Translations under genes and position numbers: made by a program
Notes under the pieces: generated by a model
The model's input: the letters and a program-made list of their open reading frames with translations, nothing else
Database searches by the model: none
Told to the model about the DNA's origin: nothing
Shown here: positions 26,756 through 36,033 of the stretch, in pieces
Layout: every line of letters starts with the position of its first letter
How positions within the stretch are numbered: position 1 is the first letter of the stretch
Assembly (NCBI GenBank): GCA_947498985.1
Contig: CANMMF010000007.1
Location: 62,001 to 126,000, forward strand
DNA: 64,000 nucleotides
DNA from: an uncultured Paracoccaceae bacterium
GTDB taxonomy: Bacteria > Pseudomonadota > Alphaproteobacteria > Rhodobacterales > Rhodobacteraceae
Direction: 5' to 3'

Positions 26756-29329
26756 TCAGCTGCTCAGTTCGGCCTCCTCCAGTACGTCTTCGTCGTCCGA
26801 AGCGTTCAGGTCGAACGAGGCCGAGCGGTCCTCCAGCATGAAGAACTCCAGCAGGTCCGCGCCGTCCATTGACCCGGGCGCGGTTGCCGCTGTCGAGGAC
26901 ATCTCTTCTGCCGCGCCGTCTTCCGGATCATCGACCGCGAAGATCGTCTGCATGTCTGCGGAGGCCATCTGGGACATGGCGGGCTCTGCCTGAAAGACGC
27001 TGTATTCATTGGCCACGTATTCGCGCATGACCCATTCCTCATAGGCCTCGAGCAATGTCCCGTCGCCCGCGCGGACCTGCGGGTCGTGGGTCGCGTATTC
27101 TTCGAAGATCGTCCGGACATTGCTTTGCTCGTCCACGGTCAGGTTCTCGTCGAGACCCCAGGTGGCGTAGCCGACATAGCTGGTGACGTTGAAATCCGCC
27201 GCATACCCCGCCATCGCGGCGGTGGTGAATTCCGCCGTATGCAGGTGATCGGAATGCTCGATCCCGGCATATTCGCTGGTGTGATCGTGCATGTGGATAT
27301 GGCCCGGCGCGTGGATCTGCATCAGCGCCGTCAGCATCCCGGTCAGCTCGTCGGCGGTGTAGCTTGTTGACCCGTCCACCGCCGTCATCGTGGGAATGCT
27401 GCCATCCCAGAGCTTTTCGAGGCTTTCGAGATTGTTGTCGACAGAGCCGCTGCCATCGCCGAACCCGTCCGGCAGGCGCATGAAATAGACGCGGATCTCG
27501 GGCGCGCTGGCCAGATAAGAGGTCGCGACGTCGTGGCTGCTGCCGTCAAGCTCGATGGTCGCGGTCTCGTCGACCCAGTCGCTGACGCCCGCCATTTCCG
27601 CGTAGGCATCCTTGATGCCCTGCTCGCGCCCCATCCAGTAGGCTTCGCCCAACGCCGCGTCGCCGGACGTGAGGTAAACCGTCGTCACCGGCTCATCGGC
27701 GTCGATCAGCGTGTCGATGGTCGGGTTCATGAACAACAGATCGTCGTCCTGATGCGCGACGAAGATCATGTCGCCGGAGCCGGGATCGGGATTGACCGGA
27801 TCCGGCGGATCCACAGGGTCTACGGGGTCCACAGGGTCCACCGGATCGACGGGGTCCACCGGATCGATCGCATCCCCGGATTGCGACATGCTGAAGGCCA
27901 GGATTTCGCCGATCAGCGGATCGTCCCCGGGCCAGTTCGATTGCCCCACAAGCAGGTTGGCGCGGTCCACATCGTCGGGCACCACACCCTGCGCGTCGGC
28001 AAGCTCCACCCCGTCCTTGGCGATCCACATCCGCCCGCTGTCATCGATGCCGGCGCTCCAGTCGGCCACCTCGCCTTCGACAATCGCATTTGGCGCGATC
28101 ACACGGTAGATCTCTCCGTCCTGCCAGTGTTCCAGCATGAGATCGGAGGTGTTCTCCAGCTGCGTGAGCAGAATGTTGTTGGTGGCCGGGCCATCGCCGA
28201 AATCGATCAGCCTCTGCCAGTAACCGCCCGACACGTCGTCGAACCGCGCGGTGATATCGACGCGGAACGGCCCGTCGATCTGTTGCGGCGTGTCGCTTTG
28301 GCCGTCCGGGTCCACGGGATCGACCGGGTCCACCGGATCGACAGGATCAACCGGGTCCACGGGATCCACCGGGTCCACCGGATCGACAGGGTCAACCGGG
28401 TCCACGGGGTCGACAGGATCGACAGGGTCCACCGCGCCGGGCTCCTGCGTGACCGTCAGATCGAGGATGACCCCGTCGAGCGGTGCCCGTCCCGACCCGT
28501 TCATCACGCCGATAAATTCCGAGCGCGGCACATCCAGCGGCACGGCGGCGTCGGTTTCGTCGAGGCGGACGCCATCCTCCTCGATCCACATCCGGCCGTC
28601 CTCGTCGATGCCCACCGACCAGACCGAGAACTCCCCCGCGGTGACCGCATCCGAGGCGGTGACAAAATAGGTTTCGCCTGCCTGCTTGAAGATGAACCGC
28701 AGGTCATTGGTGCCCGCGACCTGGATCAGGCGCAATGCGCTGTCCGCGGGGCCGCCGCTGAAATTGAACACCGTCTGGGTGCCGCCCGCGCCGGGATCGT
28801 CGAACCGCACCGCCACGTCCAGCTGGAACGCACCGTCGATCTGCGCGACCTCGTTCATCCGCCCGCCATCCACGGCGTCGCCCGCATTGGTGACGTCGAT
28901 GCCCAGCACCGCGCCGTCCAGATCGTCATCTCCGGCCCAGTTCGATTCGCCCAGCAACTCGTTCAGGCGCGCCGTACCAAGCGGCACAGCCCCCGGGGCA
29001 TCGGCCAGCCGCAGCCCGTCCTTGGCGATCCACATCAGCCCGTCCGGGTCGATCCCGGCGGTCCAGAGCGCGGTTTCGCCTTCCACAATCGCGTCGGGCG
29101 CGGTGACCCGGTAGGCTTCGCCGTCATTATAGAGCACGAACATCATGTCCGAGGTGTTTTCGTATTGCGTCAGCAGGATGTTGTTGCTGCCCGGCCCGTT
29201 GCCCAGATCGAAGGCGCGTTGCCAGTAGCCGCCGCCCAGATCGTCGAAGCGGACCAGCACGTCGATCTCGAAAGCACCTGTGATGTCCTCGACATCATCG
29301 ACGGGGATCGTGGGATCAATCGGTGGCAC
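26756..29329 (-). CDS. modular protein: lectin-like repeats, Val-Asp-Pro linkers, PIG-L deacetylase-like domain
   Basis: An acidic 857-aa protein. Three related modules of about 120-140 aa (near residues 10-150, 165-300 and 345-485) share the pattern I-x-G-x-F…DV…VRFDD…LLTQ…D-x-MF…GID-x-x-G-x-MWI-x-x-DG, suggesting concanavalin/LamG-like sugar-binding folds. Modules 2 and 3 are joined by 14 VDP triplets, and module 3 and the last domain by a shorter VDP run. Residues about 520-770 are PIG-L/LmbE-like: [16 protein letters not shown] is the AHxDDE-type metal motif and [11 protein letters not shown] the HxDH motif; this family removes acetyl groups from N-acetylglucosaminyl compounds. No signal peptide; the acidic C-terminus ([13 protein letters not shown]) would suit type I secretion, but no RTX repeats are present. 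GTG 29329 follows AAGGAG at 8 nt. Confidence 0.72.
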   Translation of the reverse strand: MPPIDPTIPVDDVEDITGAFEIDVLVRFDDLGGGYWQRAFDLGNGPGSNNILLTQYENTSDMMFVLYNDGEAYRVTAPDAIVEGETALWTAGIDPDGLMWIAKDGLRLADAPGAVPLGTARLNELLGESNWAGDDDLDGAVLGIDVTNAGDAVDGGRMNEVAQIDGAFQLDVAVRFDDPGAGGTQTVFNFSGGPADSALRLIQVAGTNDLRFIFKQAGETYFVTASDAVTAGEFSVWSVGIDEDGRMWIEEDGVRLDETDAAVPLDVPRSEFIGVMNGSGRAPLDGVILDLTVTQEPGAVDPVDPVDPVDPVDPVDPVDPVDPVDPVDPVDPVDPVDPVDPDGQSDTPQQIDGPFRVDITARFDDVSGGYWQRLIDFGDGPATNNILLTQLENTSDLMLEHWQDGEIYRVIAPNAIVEGEVADWSAGIDDSGRMWIAKDGVELADAQGVVPDDVDRANLLVGQSNWPGDDPLIGEILAFSMSQSGDAIDPVDPVDPVDPVDPVDPVDPPDPVNPDPGSGDMIFVAHQDDDLLFMNPTIDTLIDADEPVTTVYLTSGDAALGEAYWMGREQGIKDAYAEMAGVSDWVDETATIELDGSSHDVATSYLASAPEIRVYFMRLPDGFGDGSGSVDNNLESLEKLWDGSIPTMTAVDGSTSYTADELTGMLTALMQIHAPGHIHMHDHTSEYAGIEHSDHLHTAEFTTAAMAGYAADFNVTSYVGYATWGLDENLTVDEQSNVRTIFEEYATHDPQVRAGDGTLLEAYEEWVMREYVANEYSVFQAEPAMSQMASADMQTIFAVDDPEDGAAEEMSSTAATAPGSMDGADLLEFFMLEDRSASFDLNASDDEDVLEEAELSS
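27806..27868 (-). repeat. 9-bp tandem repeat coding VDP, second array
   Basis: Seven 9-bp units coding Val/Ile-Asp-Pro between the third lectin-like module and the PIG-L domain. Units vary at synonymous positions, which limits slippage. Confidence 0.85.
28307..28432 (-). repeat. 9-bp tandem repeat coding VDP, first array
   Basis: Fourteen consecutive 9-bp units, each coding Val-Asp-Pro, between modules 2 and 3. Valine is coded by GTG, GTC or GTT and proline by CCG, CCC or CCT in different units. Confidence 0.9.
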
Positions 29330-29595
29330 GGCGCAATCTCCTTGGCGCGGTGCAACGTCCTGAAACACTAAAAACGTCACCGCAGAAAATGAAAAAGCGA
29401 CACCCGGCGGAATGGACTTGGGGATGCCGCGGAAAAATCACTGCAACTCACACACGTATAACGGCAGCTTAGGCTGGAATCCGCCACCGCGAAACAGCTT
29501 TGTGGCGATCTCAAGGCGTGCGCAAGAAAGACTGCGTTTCCCGATCGGAACCAATCAGGCGGTGTCTGGCAGGCGAAACCGCCGGTTTGGGCGTG

Positions 29596-30126
29596 TCAAA
29601 TGACAGGCTCGGATGGCTTGATCCGCACCGGATATCCCGAGACGCACAGCCATAGCGTGTCGCAGGCCTCGGCGACGCTCTGGTTGAGCCAGCCCGCCGC
29701 ATCGCGAAACTCGCGCGCCAGCCGGTTCTCCGGCACGATGCCCGCGCCGACCTCGTTGGTGACAAGGACCACCGGGGCGGTTTGCCGGGGCAGGGCCTCT
29801 GCCAGCGCCGCTCCGGCGGCGCGCCAGTCATCGCCGCCCAGCATGAGGTTTGTCAGCCAGAGCGTCAGGCAATCCACAAGCCGCGGATCGCCGCGGTCAT
29901 TGTCGCTGTGCTGCAGAGCGGCAACCAGATCGCGCGGCGCATGCAGGTTGTGCCATTCCGGACCGCGGCGGGCCTGGTGGGCCTCGATCCGGGCCTGCAT
30001 CTCTGCGTCGAGCGCGTCGGCCGTGGCGATATAGATCGCGCGCCCGGTGGGTTTCAGCGCCATGCGTTCGGCAAGCCGGGATTTGCCCGACCGCGCGCCG
30101 CCCGTGATCAGTATCGACTTTTCCAT
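29596..30126 (-). CDS. cobU: adenosylcobinamide kinase / adenosylcobinamide-phosphate guanylyltransferase
   Basis: Bifunctional enzyme (176 aa) of nucleotide-loop assembly: phosphorylates adenosylcobinamide, then transfers GMP to give adenosyl-GDP-cobinamide. P-loop GGARSGKS at residues 9-16, the GMP-accepting histidine region (HQARRGPEWHNLHAP) and VTNEVGAGIVPENRLAREFRD near the end are typical. Also named CobP in aerobic producers. It is divergent from the threonine kinase gene with 43 bp between starts, so both promoters share that gap. The 266 bp downstream, before the PIG-L gene, has no gene. Confidence 0.95.
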   Translation of the reverse strand: MEKSILITGGARSGKSRLAERMALKPTGRAIYIATADALDAEMQARIEAHQARRGPEWHNLHAPRDLVAALQHSDNDRGDPRLVDCLTLWLTNLMLGGDDWRAAGAALAEALPRQTAPVVLVTNEVGAGIVPENRLAREFRDAAGWLNQSVAEACDTLWLCVSGYPVRIKPSEPVI

Positions 30127-30169
30127 GACGCCGTGGAAAAGCAGGTTTCCAGAGGAATGGAAAGGCTCA

Positions 30170-31003
30170 ATGGCGGGTTTGACGGCAGGCCGGAGGGGGA
30201 CGGACCAGCCGGCGGCGGAAGGGCTGTCGGTGGCCGGGCATTTTGGCGAATGGCTGCAGGGACGCCTCGGGCCGGAAGGGCCGGTGGTGCTGGTGACACT
30301 GTGCTGCCCGGTTCTTCGCGTGACCGCGGTGGCCACGGGCGGGCAGAAGACGCCCTTCGACCCGGCCGTCGTGGCACGCTTCCGCGAGGTGCTGTGCGTG
30401 CCGGACGCGCCCTGGCCGCAACTGCGCCGCGACATGCCGCTCGGGGCCGGAGCGGGGGCCTCGACGGCGACGCTGGTGGCGCTGGCGCTTGCTGCCGGGT
30501 TTCGCGGCGCGCCCGAGGATCTGGCCCGCGCCTGCCAAAGCGTCGAGGGGGCCAGCGACCCGCTGATGATGCCGGAGCCCGACACGCTGCTGTGGGCCTC
30601 GCGGCAGGCCCGCGCCATAGAGCGCCATCCGCCGCCGCCACGCTGCACGATCCTCGGCGGCTTCTGGGGCGCGCCGCAGCGCACCGACCCGGAGGATACG
30701 GATTTCGCCGATGTCTCCGACCTTGCGCGCGACTGGAAAGCGGCGGTCGAGCGCGCCGATCTTGCCGGATGCGCGGCGATTGCCAGCGCGTCGGCGCAAA
30801 GATGCGACGCATTGCGCGGGCCCGGCGATCCTATGCCGGGGCTTGCCGCCTCGCTTGGCGCGCTCGGCCATCTGCGGGCGCATACCGGCTCCGCCCGCGG
30901 GCTGATCTTCGCGCGGGATGCGGTGCCCGACCGGGGCCTTGAGGCCTTGAAGGCCGCGGGCCTCACGGGCGGCCTGCGCTTTGACACAGGCCGGACCGCG
31001 TGA
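30170..31003 (+). CDS. GHMP kinase, probable L-threonine kinase (PduX-like)
   Basis: A 277-aa GHMP-family kinase; the ATP-binding motif is DMPLGAGAGASTATLVALAL near residues 88-107. Placed directly before cobD and cobC, it most likely makes L-threonine phosphate, which CobC decarboxylates to aminopropanol phosphate for CobD to attach. This is the PduX role known from Salmonella. The N-terminal SVAGHFGEWLQG segment also matches PduX-like proteins. Several upstream starts exist; ATG 30170 has AAAGG upstream and gives a compact protein. Its stop overlaps the cobD start (GTGA). Confidence 0.78.
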   Translation: MAGLTAGRRGTDQPAAEGLSVAGHFGEWLQGRLGPEGPVVLVTLCCPVLRVTAVATGGQKTPFDPAVVARFREVLCVPDAPWPQLRRDMPLGAGAGASTATLVALALAAGFRGAPEDLARACQSVEGASDPLMMPEPDTLLWASRQARAIERHPPPPRCTILGGFWGAPQRTDPEDTDFADVSDLARDWKAAVERADLAGCAAIASASAQRCDALRGPGDPMPGLAASLGALGHLRAHTGSARGLIFARDAVPDRGLEALKAAGLTGGLRFDTGRTA

Positions 31004-31938
31004 GCTATGCGGGCATGATGCTGGTCGCGGTGCTGGTGGACATCGCCATTGGCTGGCCCGACCGGCTTTTTGCGCGCATCGGGCATCCGGTGACCTGGAT
31101 CGGCGCGCTGATCGAGGCCTGCGAGGCGCGGCTCAACCGCGGCACCCGGTCGAGGCGGATCGCGGCGGGCGGGGCCACGCTGCTGATATGTCTGATCGTG
31201 GTCGCTCTGCCCGCGCTTGTGCTGCAGGCCTTGCTGCCGGATGGCCCTCTCGGCGCGCTGATCGGCGGTCTTCTGGCCTGGCCGTTTGTGGCGGTGCGCG
31301 CGATGTATGCCCATGTTGCGGCGGTGGCGCGGCCGCTTGGCGCGGGCGATCTGCCCGCCGCACGGCAGGCGGTGGCGATGATTGTCGGGCGCAATCCCGA
31401 GACGCTCGACACCAGCGGCGTGACCCGCAGCGCCATCGAGAGCCTGGCGGAAAACAGCGCCGACGGGATCGTGGCGCCGGTCTTCTGGGGGGTCATCGCC
31501 GGTCTGCCGGGCATCGCGGTCTACAAGGCGATCAACACCGCCGATTCGATGATCGGGCATCGCAGCGACCGGTATGAGGCGTTCGGAAAGCCCGCCGCGC
31601 GGCTTGACGATGTGGTCAACTGGATCCCTGCGCGGATCACCGGCGGGCTGTTTGTGCTGAGCCATCCGAAACGGCTGTGCGCGGCCTGGCGGGTGATGCT
31701 GCGCGATGCGCGGCACCACCGCTCGCCCAATGCGGGCTGGCCGGAAAGCGCCGTGGCCGGGGCGCTCGATGTGCGCCTGTCCGGGCCCCGGATCTATGAC
31801 GGGCAGGTGGCCGAAGAGCCCTGGCTGAACGCGGGCGCCAGCGATCCGGTGCCAGAGGCGCTCTGGCGCGCGCTGGGGCTCTTTCGGATCATGGTGGCGC
31901 TGATGATGCTTGCGCTGCTGGCGCTGGCGCTGGTTTAA
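31000..31938 (+). CDS. cobD: adenosylcobinamide-phosphate synthase
   Basis: Integral membrane enzyme (312 aa; CbiB in anaerobic producers) that attaches aminopropanol phosphate to adenosylcobyric acid. Typical blocks: the early GWPDRLFARIGHPVTWIG, VGRNPETLD, SAIESLAENSADGIVAPVFWG, YKAINTADSMIGHR, and DDVVNWIPARITG. Several hydrophobic helices, the last at the C-terminus. It begins with GTG at 31000, overlapping the kinase stop. Confidence 0.95.
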   Translation: MSYAGMMLVAVLVDIAIGWPDRLFARIGHPVTWIGALIEACEARLNRGTRSRRIAAGGATLLICLIVVALPALVLQALLPDGPLGALIGGLLAWPFVAVRAMYAHVAAVARPLGAGDLPAARQAVAMIVGRNPETLDTSGVTRSAIESLAENSADGIVAPVFWGVIAGLPGIAVYKAINTADSMIGHRSDRYEAFGKPAARLDDVVNWIPARITGGLFVLSHPKRLCAAWRVMLRDARHHRSPNAGWPESAVAGALDVRLSGPRIYDGQVAEEPWLNAGASDPVPEALWRALGLFRIMVALMMLALLALALV

Positions 31939-31946
31939 CCGCGGCC

Positions 31947-32948
31947 ATGACCGACCGGAGCTCTCAGCCCCCTCGCGACCATGGCGGCAATCTGGACGCC
32001 GCGATCCACCGCTATGGCGGTGCGCGGGCCGATTGGCTGGATCTGTCGACCGGCATCAATCCGGTGGCCTATCCGGTGGGGCAGGTCAGTGCGGATGCGT
32101 GGCAAGCGTTGCCGCGCGCATCCGACATGCAGACGCTGTGCGCTGCCGCGGCGCGCGCCTACCGGACATCCGCGCCCATCGCGGCCTTTGCCGGCGCGCA
32201 GGGCGCTATTCAGGCGATCCCGCATCTGGCCGCCCCCGGCGCGGCGCATATTCTGACACCCACCTACAACGAGCACGCGGGCGCGTTGCGGGACGCGGGC
32301 TGGGACGTCCGCGAGCATGGCGATTTGCAGGGCCTCGCGGGCGCCGATCTGGCGGTGGTGGTCAACCCCAACAATCCCGACGGGCGCGCGCATGATCCGG
32401 CGTTTCTGATGGAGCTTTCCTCCGAGGTCGGGCTCCTCGTGGTCGATGAAAGCTTTGCCGATCCCGAACCGGACCTGTCGCTTGCGCCTTCCCTCAGAGC
32501 TTCGGACAATGTCGTGATCCTGCGCTCCTTCGGCAAGTTCTACGGTCTGGCCGGGATGCGGCTGGGCTTTGCCATCGGCTCCGCGTCGCGGATCGCCCGT
32601 CTGCGCGCATTGGCCGGGCCGTGGCCGGTCTCCGGCCCGGCGATGGAGATCGCGCGCGCCGCGTTCGCCGATTCGCACTGGCAGATGCAGACAGTTGCGC
32701 GGCTCGGGCGCGACGCGGTGCGGCTCGATGCGCTGGCCGCGGTCGCGGGCTGGAGGCTGGTGGGCGGCACGCCGCTTTTTCGCACCTACGCGACGCCTGA
32801 CGCCCGGGCCGCGCAGGAGAGGCTGGCAGAGGCCCGGATCTGGACCCGCATCTTTCCGTATGATGCGACATGGATGCGGCTTGGATTGCCCGGCGATGCG
32901 ACGGGCTGGCAGCGGCTGGAGGCGGCGCTGCGCGGGATCAATGGCTGA
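31947..32948 (+). CDS. cobC: L-threonine-O-3-phosphate decarboxylase
   Basis: PLP enzyme (333 aa) of the class-I aminotransferase fold that decarboxylates threonine phosphate to (R)-1-amino-2-propanol O-2-phosphate. Seen: DLSTGINPVAYPV at the N-terminus, VVNPNNPDGR, the DESFAD segment and the PLP-lysine region SFGKFYGLAGMRLGF. It follows cobD by 8 bp. Its end faces cobQ 18 bp away on the other strand. Confidence 0.93.
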   Translation: MTDRSSQPPRDHGGNLDAAIHRYGGARADWLDLSTGINPVAYPVGQVSADAWQALPRASDMQTLCAAAARAYRTSAPIAAFAGAQGAIQAIPHLAAPGAAHILTPTYNEHAGALRDAGWDVREHGDLQGLAGADLAVVVNPNNPDGRAHDPAFLMELSSEVGLLVVDESFADPEPDLSLAPSLRASDNVVILRSFGKFYGLAGMRLGFAIGSASRIARLRALAGPWPVSGPAMEIARAAFADSHWQMQTVARLGRDAVRLDALAAVAGWRLVGGTPLFRTYATPDARAAQERLAEARIWTRIFPYDATWMRLGLPGDATGWQRLEAALRGING

Positions 32949-32966
32949 CGCAGCCGCGCCGCGCGT

Positions 32967-34412
32967 TTACCGCGCGAGATCCAGCAGGCCCGGCACATCG
33001 AGATGCGCCTCAAGATGCGCGGCCAGAGCGTCGAGTGTCGCGTCCACCCCGTCAAGGTAAGAGCGCCCGGACGCTGCGATGCCAAAAGACGCAAGCCAGG
33101 CGGCGCGAAACTCATCATCGGCGAACATGCCGTGCAGATAGCTGCCCGCAACCCGCCCGTCGGCGGACATCGCACCTTCGGGCTGGCCATCGACAAACGC
33201 AAACGGCCGCTGGCAGTCGCGGCCCTCCGACTGGCCGATATGGATCTCGTAGCCGGAAAACGGCAGATCGAGCGCCGCGTGCCGGGCCTGAACCTCGCTC
33301 AGATGCTTGTCGCCACCCATCCTCGTCCGGATGTCGAGCAGGCCCAGACCGGGGGTGTCGCCCGCCGGGCCTTCGATGCCGTCGGGATCGTCCACCACAT
33401 GCCCCAGCATCTGGTAGCCGCCGCAGATCCCCAGCACGCGCCCGCCGCGCCGGTGATGCGCGAGGATGTCGATGTCCCAGCCCTGCGCGCGCAGGAACGC
33501 CAGATCGCCGCGGGTGGATTTGGAGCCGGGGATCACCACCAGACCGGCATCTCCGGGGATCGGCTGGCCGGGCGGCAGCATGGTGACGCGCACGCCCGGC
33601 TCCTGGCTCAGCGGGTCCATATCGTCGAAATTGGCAATGCGCGAGAGGCGCAGGCAGACGATATGCAAACCCTCGGTTGCGGCAGGTGCGGCGATGTCGA
33701 GCGCGTCCTCGGCGGGCAGGCGCCAGGCCTCTGCAAACCACGGCGCGACACCGAAGCCGCGCCAGCCGGTCTGCGCCTCGATCATCGCGTAGCCGTCGTT
33801 GAAAAGCGTGGGATCGCCGCGAAACTTGTTGATCACAAAACCCGCGACGCGGGCCGCGTCCGTCTCGGGCATCACCACCTGCGTGCCCACGATCTGCGCG
33901 ATGACCCCCCCGCGGTCGATATCGCCGCAAAGCACCACCGGCACGTCCGCGGCCTCCGCAAACCCCATATTGGCGATGTCGCCGCGCCGCAGGTTGACCT
34001 CTGCCGGGCTGCCCGCGCCTTCGACAAGCACCAGATCATGGGTCGCGCGCAGCCGCCCGAAGCTCTCCAGCACCGCGCCCATCAGCGTCGGTTTCAGCTG
34101 CGCGTAATCGCGCGCGCGCGCCGTGGTCAGCCGCGTGCCCTGCACGATGACCTGGCTGCCGATATCGGTTTCGGGCTTGAGCAGCACCGGGTTCATGTCC
34201 GTATGCGGCGGCAATCCGCAGGCCAGCGCCTGCAAGGCCTGCGCCCGCCCGATCTCTCCGCCATCCGCGGTCACCGCGGCGTTGTTGGACATGTTCTGCG
34301 GCTTGAACGGCGCGACGCGCAGACCGCGCAGGCGCGCTGCACGGCAGAGCCCCGCCACCAGCATCGACTTACCCACATTGGAGCCGGTGCCCTGGATCAT
34401 CAGCGCCGTCAT
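32967..34412 (-). CDS. cobQ: cobyric acid synthase
   Basis: Glutamine-dependent amidotransferase (481 aa) that amidates four side chains of adenosylcobyrinic acid a,c-diamide. N-terminal ATP domain: [19 protein letters not shown] and [10 protein letters not shown]-terminal glutaminase domain with the nucleophile cysteine in [10 protein letters not shown] and the triad histidine in SYLHGMF. The start overlaps the upstream HAD gene's stop by 4 bp (ATGA), so they are co-translated. Confidence 0.97.
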   Translation of the reverse strand: MTALMIQGTGSNVGKSMLVAGLCRAARLRGLRVAPFKPQNMSNNAAVTADGGEIGRAQALQALACGLPPHTDMNPVLLKPETDIGSQVIVQGTRLTTARARDYAQLKPTLMGAVLESFGRLRATHDLVLVEGAGSPAEVNLRRGDIANMGFAEAADVPVVLCGDIDRGGVIAQIVGTQVVMPETDAARVAGFVINKFRGDPTLFNDGYAMIEAQTGWRGFGVAPWFAEAWRLPAEDALDIAAPAATEGLHIVCLRLSRIANFDDMDPLSQEPGVRVTMLPPGQPIPGDAGLVVIPGSKSTRGDLAFLRAQGWDIDILAHHRRGGRVLGICGGYQMLGHVVDDPDGIEGPAGDTPGLGLLDIRTRMGGDKHLSEVQARHAALDLPFSGYEIHIGQSEGRDCQRPFAFVDGQPEGAMSADGRVAGSYLHGMFADDEFRAAWLASFGIAASGRSYLDGVDATLDALAAHLEAHLDVPGLLDLAR

Positions 34413-35014
34413 GCCAGCCCCAGAATCTCTGGCAGACGCACGCGTGAGGCATCGGTAAAGTGAAATCCCTGCCAGCCACGCGCTTTGGCAGCAGCCACAT
34501 TGCCTGCGACGTCGTCGATGAGCATCATCTCTCCGGGCGGCAGATCGGCCCAGCGCTCGATCTGCGCGAAAAACCCCGGATCCGGTTTGGCGGCCCCCAT
34601 GCGCCCCGAGGAAAACACGCGCTCAACATGGGCGGCATAGCCGAGATCCTGCTCGATATACCGGGTGCGGTGTTCCTCGTTATTGGTGCCGATCACCCGG
34701 CGACCGGGATGCGCCTTGAGCCAGTCCAGAACCTGCGCGTCGGGCCGGGTATCCCTGGCAAACCAATAGTCCAGAAAGGCCGGGCCCGGGATCTCGTGCC
34801 CCTTCGCCTTGAGCCAGCCAGAGACATGGGCGAGCAAGTCGATCCGCCCGCGCATCACCTCGGCGATGACGCCGGTGCCAAAGAGATCGTGGGCAAAGGC
34901 CTTGGGGTCGATGCCGAGATCGGCCTTGAGCGTGTCGGCCCAGACAAAGCGCCCGTCGCGGATATTGGCGTTCAGCACGCCGTCGAAATCCCAGACAATC
35001 AGGGCCGCTGACAT
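34409..35014 (-). CDS. HAD-superfamily hydrolase
   Basis: A 201-aa HAD phosphatase: motif [10 protein letters not shown], a Thr in [10 protein letters not shown] (motif II), a lysine in [11 protein letters not shown] and motif [20 protein letters not shown]. The helical cap between residues 15 and 85 makes it a subfamily I enzyme like phosphoglycolate or haloacid phosphatases. It is locked into the cobalamin group by the 4-bp overlap with cobQ and a 3-bp gap to the Lin0512 gene upstream, but the substrate is unknown. In cobalamin synthesis a phosphatase acting on cobalamin phosphate is one possibility; no direct evidence. Confidence 0.85.
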   Translation of the reverse strand: MSAALIVWDFDGVLNANIRDGRFVWADTLKADLGIDPKAFAHDLFGTGVIAEVMRGRIDLLAHVSGWLKAKGHEIPGPAFLDYWFARDTRPDAQVLDWLKAHPGRRVIGTNNEEHRTRYIEQDLGYAAHVERVFSSGRMGAAKPDPGFFAQIERWADLPPGEMMLIDDVAGNVAAAKARGWQGFHFTDASRVRLPEILGLA

Positions 35015-35017
35015 GGC

Positions 35018-35356
35018 TCAGCCTTGCGGAGGCAGGAAGGCCTCGACCGCGGCCTGCGCGATCACCGTGACCTCGCCATTGTCGGGGTTGGTGACGTTGA
35101 GCCCGCCGAAGACCGCGCGCACCTCGGCGTGTCCGCGCGGCAGGCGGTCCGCCAGCGCGGCACAATCCACCGCCTCGGGCGCCTGCACCGCGACGGTGAC
35201 CTGCACGCGCATCGCGTCATGGCCAAGCCCCAGCGCGCCGAAAAGCGGGATCGACGAATGCCGCAGCGCATCCTCGATGGCGCGCGCGGCCGCCTTGGTG
35301 TAATCGGCCCCGTGCAGGTCGTTGCCCATGCCCATTTCGATGATGAAGCGCTGCAT
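35018..35356 (-). CDS. Lin0512 family protein, second copy
   Basis: A 112-aa protein of the small conserved family often found with cobalamin genes; function unknown. Pattern: FIIEMGMGNDLHGADYTKAAARAIEDALRHSSI, then MRVQVTVAVQAPEAVD and a C-terminal VTVIAQAAVEAF. It is a paralogue of the next gene upstream (GMGxxL…DYTxAAxRAxxDAL…HxSI shared). Its ATG overlaps the preceding stop by one base (TGATG). Confidence 0.75.
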   Translation of the reverse strand: MQRFIIEMGMGNDLHGADYTKAAARAIEDALRHSSIPLFGALGLGHDAMRVQVTVAVQAPEAVDCAALADRLPRGHAEVRAVFGGLNVTNPDNGEVTVIAQAAVEAFLPPQG

Positions 35357-35697
35357 CAGATCCCCTCCAGCGCCACGGAGATCGCCACATTGGCCATCAC
35401 CGTCGGGTTGCCGTCGCCCTCGGGGCGCGGCATGTCGAGCCCGCCGCGCGTGACGTTCACCGTGACCTGACCGTAGGGAAAGACCGCCGCCACCGCGTCG
35501 CGGTCGACCTTGTCGGGCTGTTGCACGCCCACATCCACGGTGATCCGCATGTCGGACTTGTCCTTGCCGAAAAGCTCCGCAAGGTTGATCGAATTGTGCC
35601 AGAGCGCGTCCTGAACCGCGCGTCTGGCTGCTTGCGTGTAATCCAGACGGCGCAGGCTGGAGCCCATGCCGAACTCGGTCAGAAGGCGTTTGGGCAT
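35356..35697 (-). CDS. Lin0512 family protein, first copy
   Basis: A 113-aa paralogue of the gene just downstream: TEFGMGSSLRRLDYTQAARRAVQDALWHNSI, then MRITVDVGVQQPDKVD and VMANVAISVAL. The tandem pair suggests a heteromer built from two half-similar subunits. They lead the group Lin0512-Lin0512-HAD-cobQ. Function unknown; context suggests a role in cobalamin synthesis or cobalt handling. Confidence 0.75.
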   Translation of the reverse strand: MPKRLLTEFGMGSSLRRLDYTQAARRAVQDALWHNSINLAELFGKDKSDMRITVDVGVQQPDKVDRDAVAAVFPYGQVTVNVTRGGLDMPRPEGDGNPTVMANVAISVALEGI

Positions 35698-36033
35698 GGG
35701 GTGGTCTCCGGTGTCGGGGCAGGTCGGGACAGTGTTAGACGAGGGCTGACGGGTCGGCCAGAGGGGAAAGCGCGGATGGGCGTTTGCCCTGGCTACGATG
35801 ATCGCCGTCCCGTGCGGGAGCCGCGCATCGCCAGACCGAGGGCAGACGATCCACAGATTTTGTCTTCCACTTTATCCCAGCAGTCATCCGTAAACTCTAT
35901 CGAGGCCTCGCCCAGCCTCTCCAAATCGCCAGCCCGGGGGGCGGTCTGGCGATGCGCGGCGGCCTGCGGCCTTGATTCCGCGGGGGGAACTCGCCCGACA
36001 CTTCAACACATTTCGGTCGGCATGCAGTCGCCT
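35698..36033. other. intergenic region between cobO and the Lin0512 pair
   Basis: 336 bp with no convincing gene. Its centre is a 141-bp segment bounded by perfect 19-bp inverted repeats (35820-35838 and 35942-35960) around a lower-GC core. A short minus-strand frame crosses it (about 50 codons, ending near the left arm), with no recognisable product. The promoter for the Lin0512-cobQ group should be here. Confidence 0.6.
35820..35960. repeat. 141-bp inverted-repeat element, MITE-like
   Basis: The 19-bp arms (core GCATCGCCAGACC and its complement) match perfectly; the 103-bp interior is visibly AT-richer than its surroundings. This is the size and form of a miniature transposable element. 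No target-site duplication is apparent and no transposase gene is near. A regulatory RNA foldback is the alternative. Confidence 0.5.

Noticed and set aside
26551-26841. Plus-strand frame of 96 codons with a good ribosome binding site
   Set aside because: The terminator at 26698-26720 lies inside it, the second half is arginine/proline-rich shadow sequence opposite the PIG-L gene, and nothing in it is recognisable.
28307-28432. Possible CRISPR array at the regular repeat
   Set aside because: The unit is 9 bp, contiguous and in frame within a protein; there are no spacers.
27533-29371. Plus-strand 612-codon frame opposite the PIG-L protein
   Set aside because: Its HRVHRI-type repeats are simply the complement of the VDP repeat units; no start context or family match.
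31521-31730. Small minus-strand frame inside cobD
   Set aside because: Shadow of cobD without ribosome binding site or family match.
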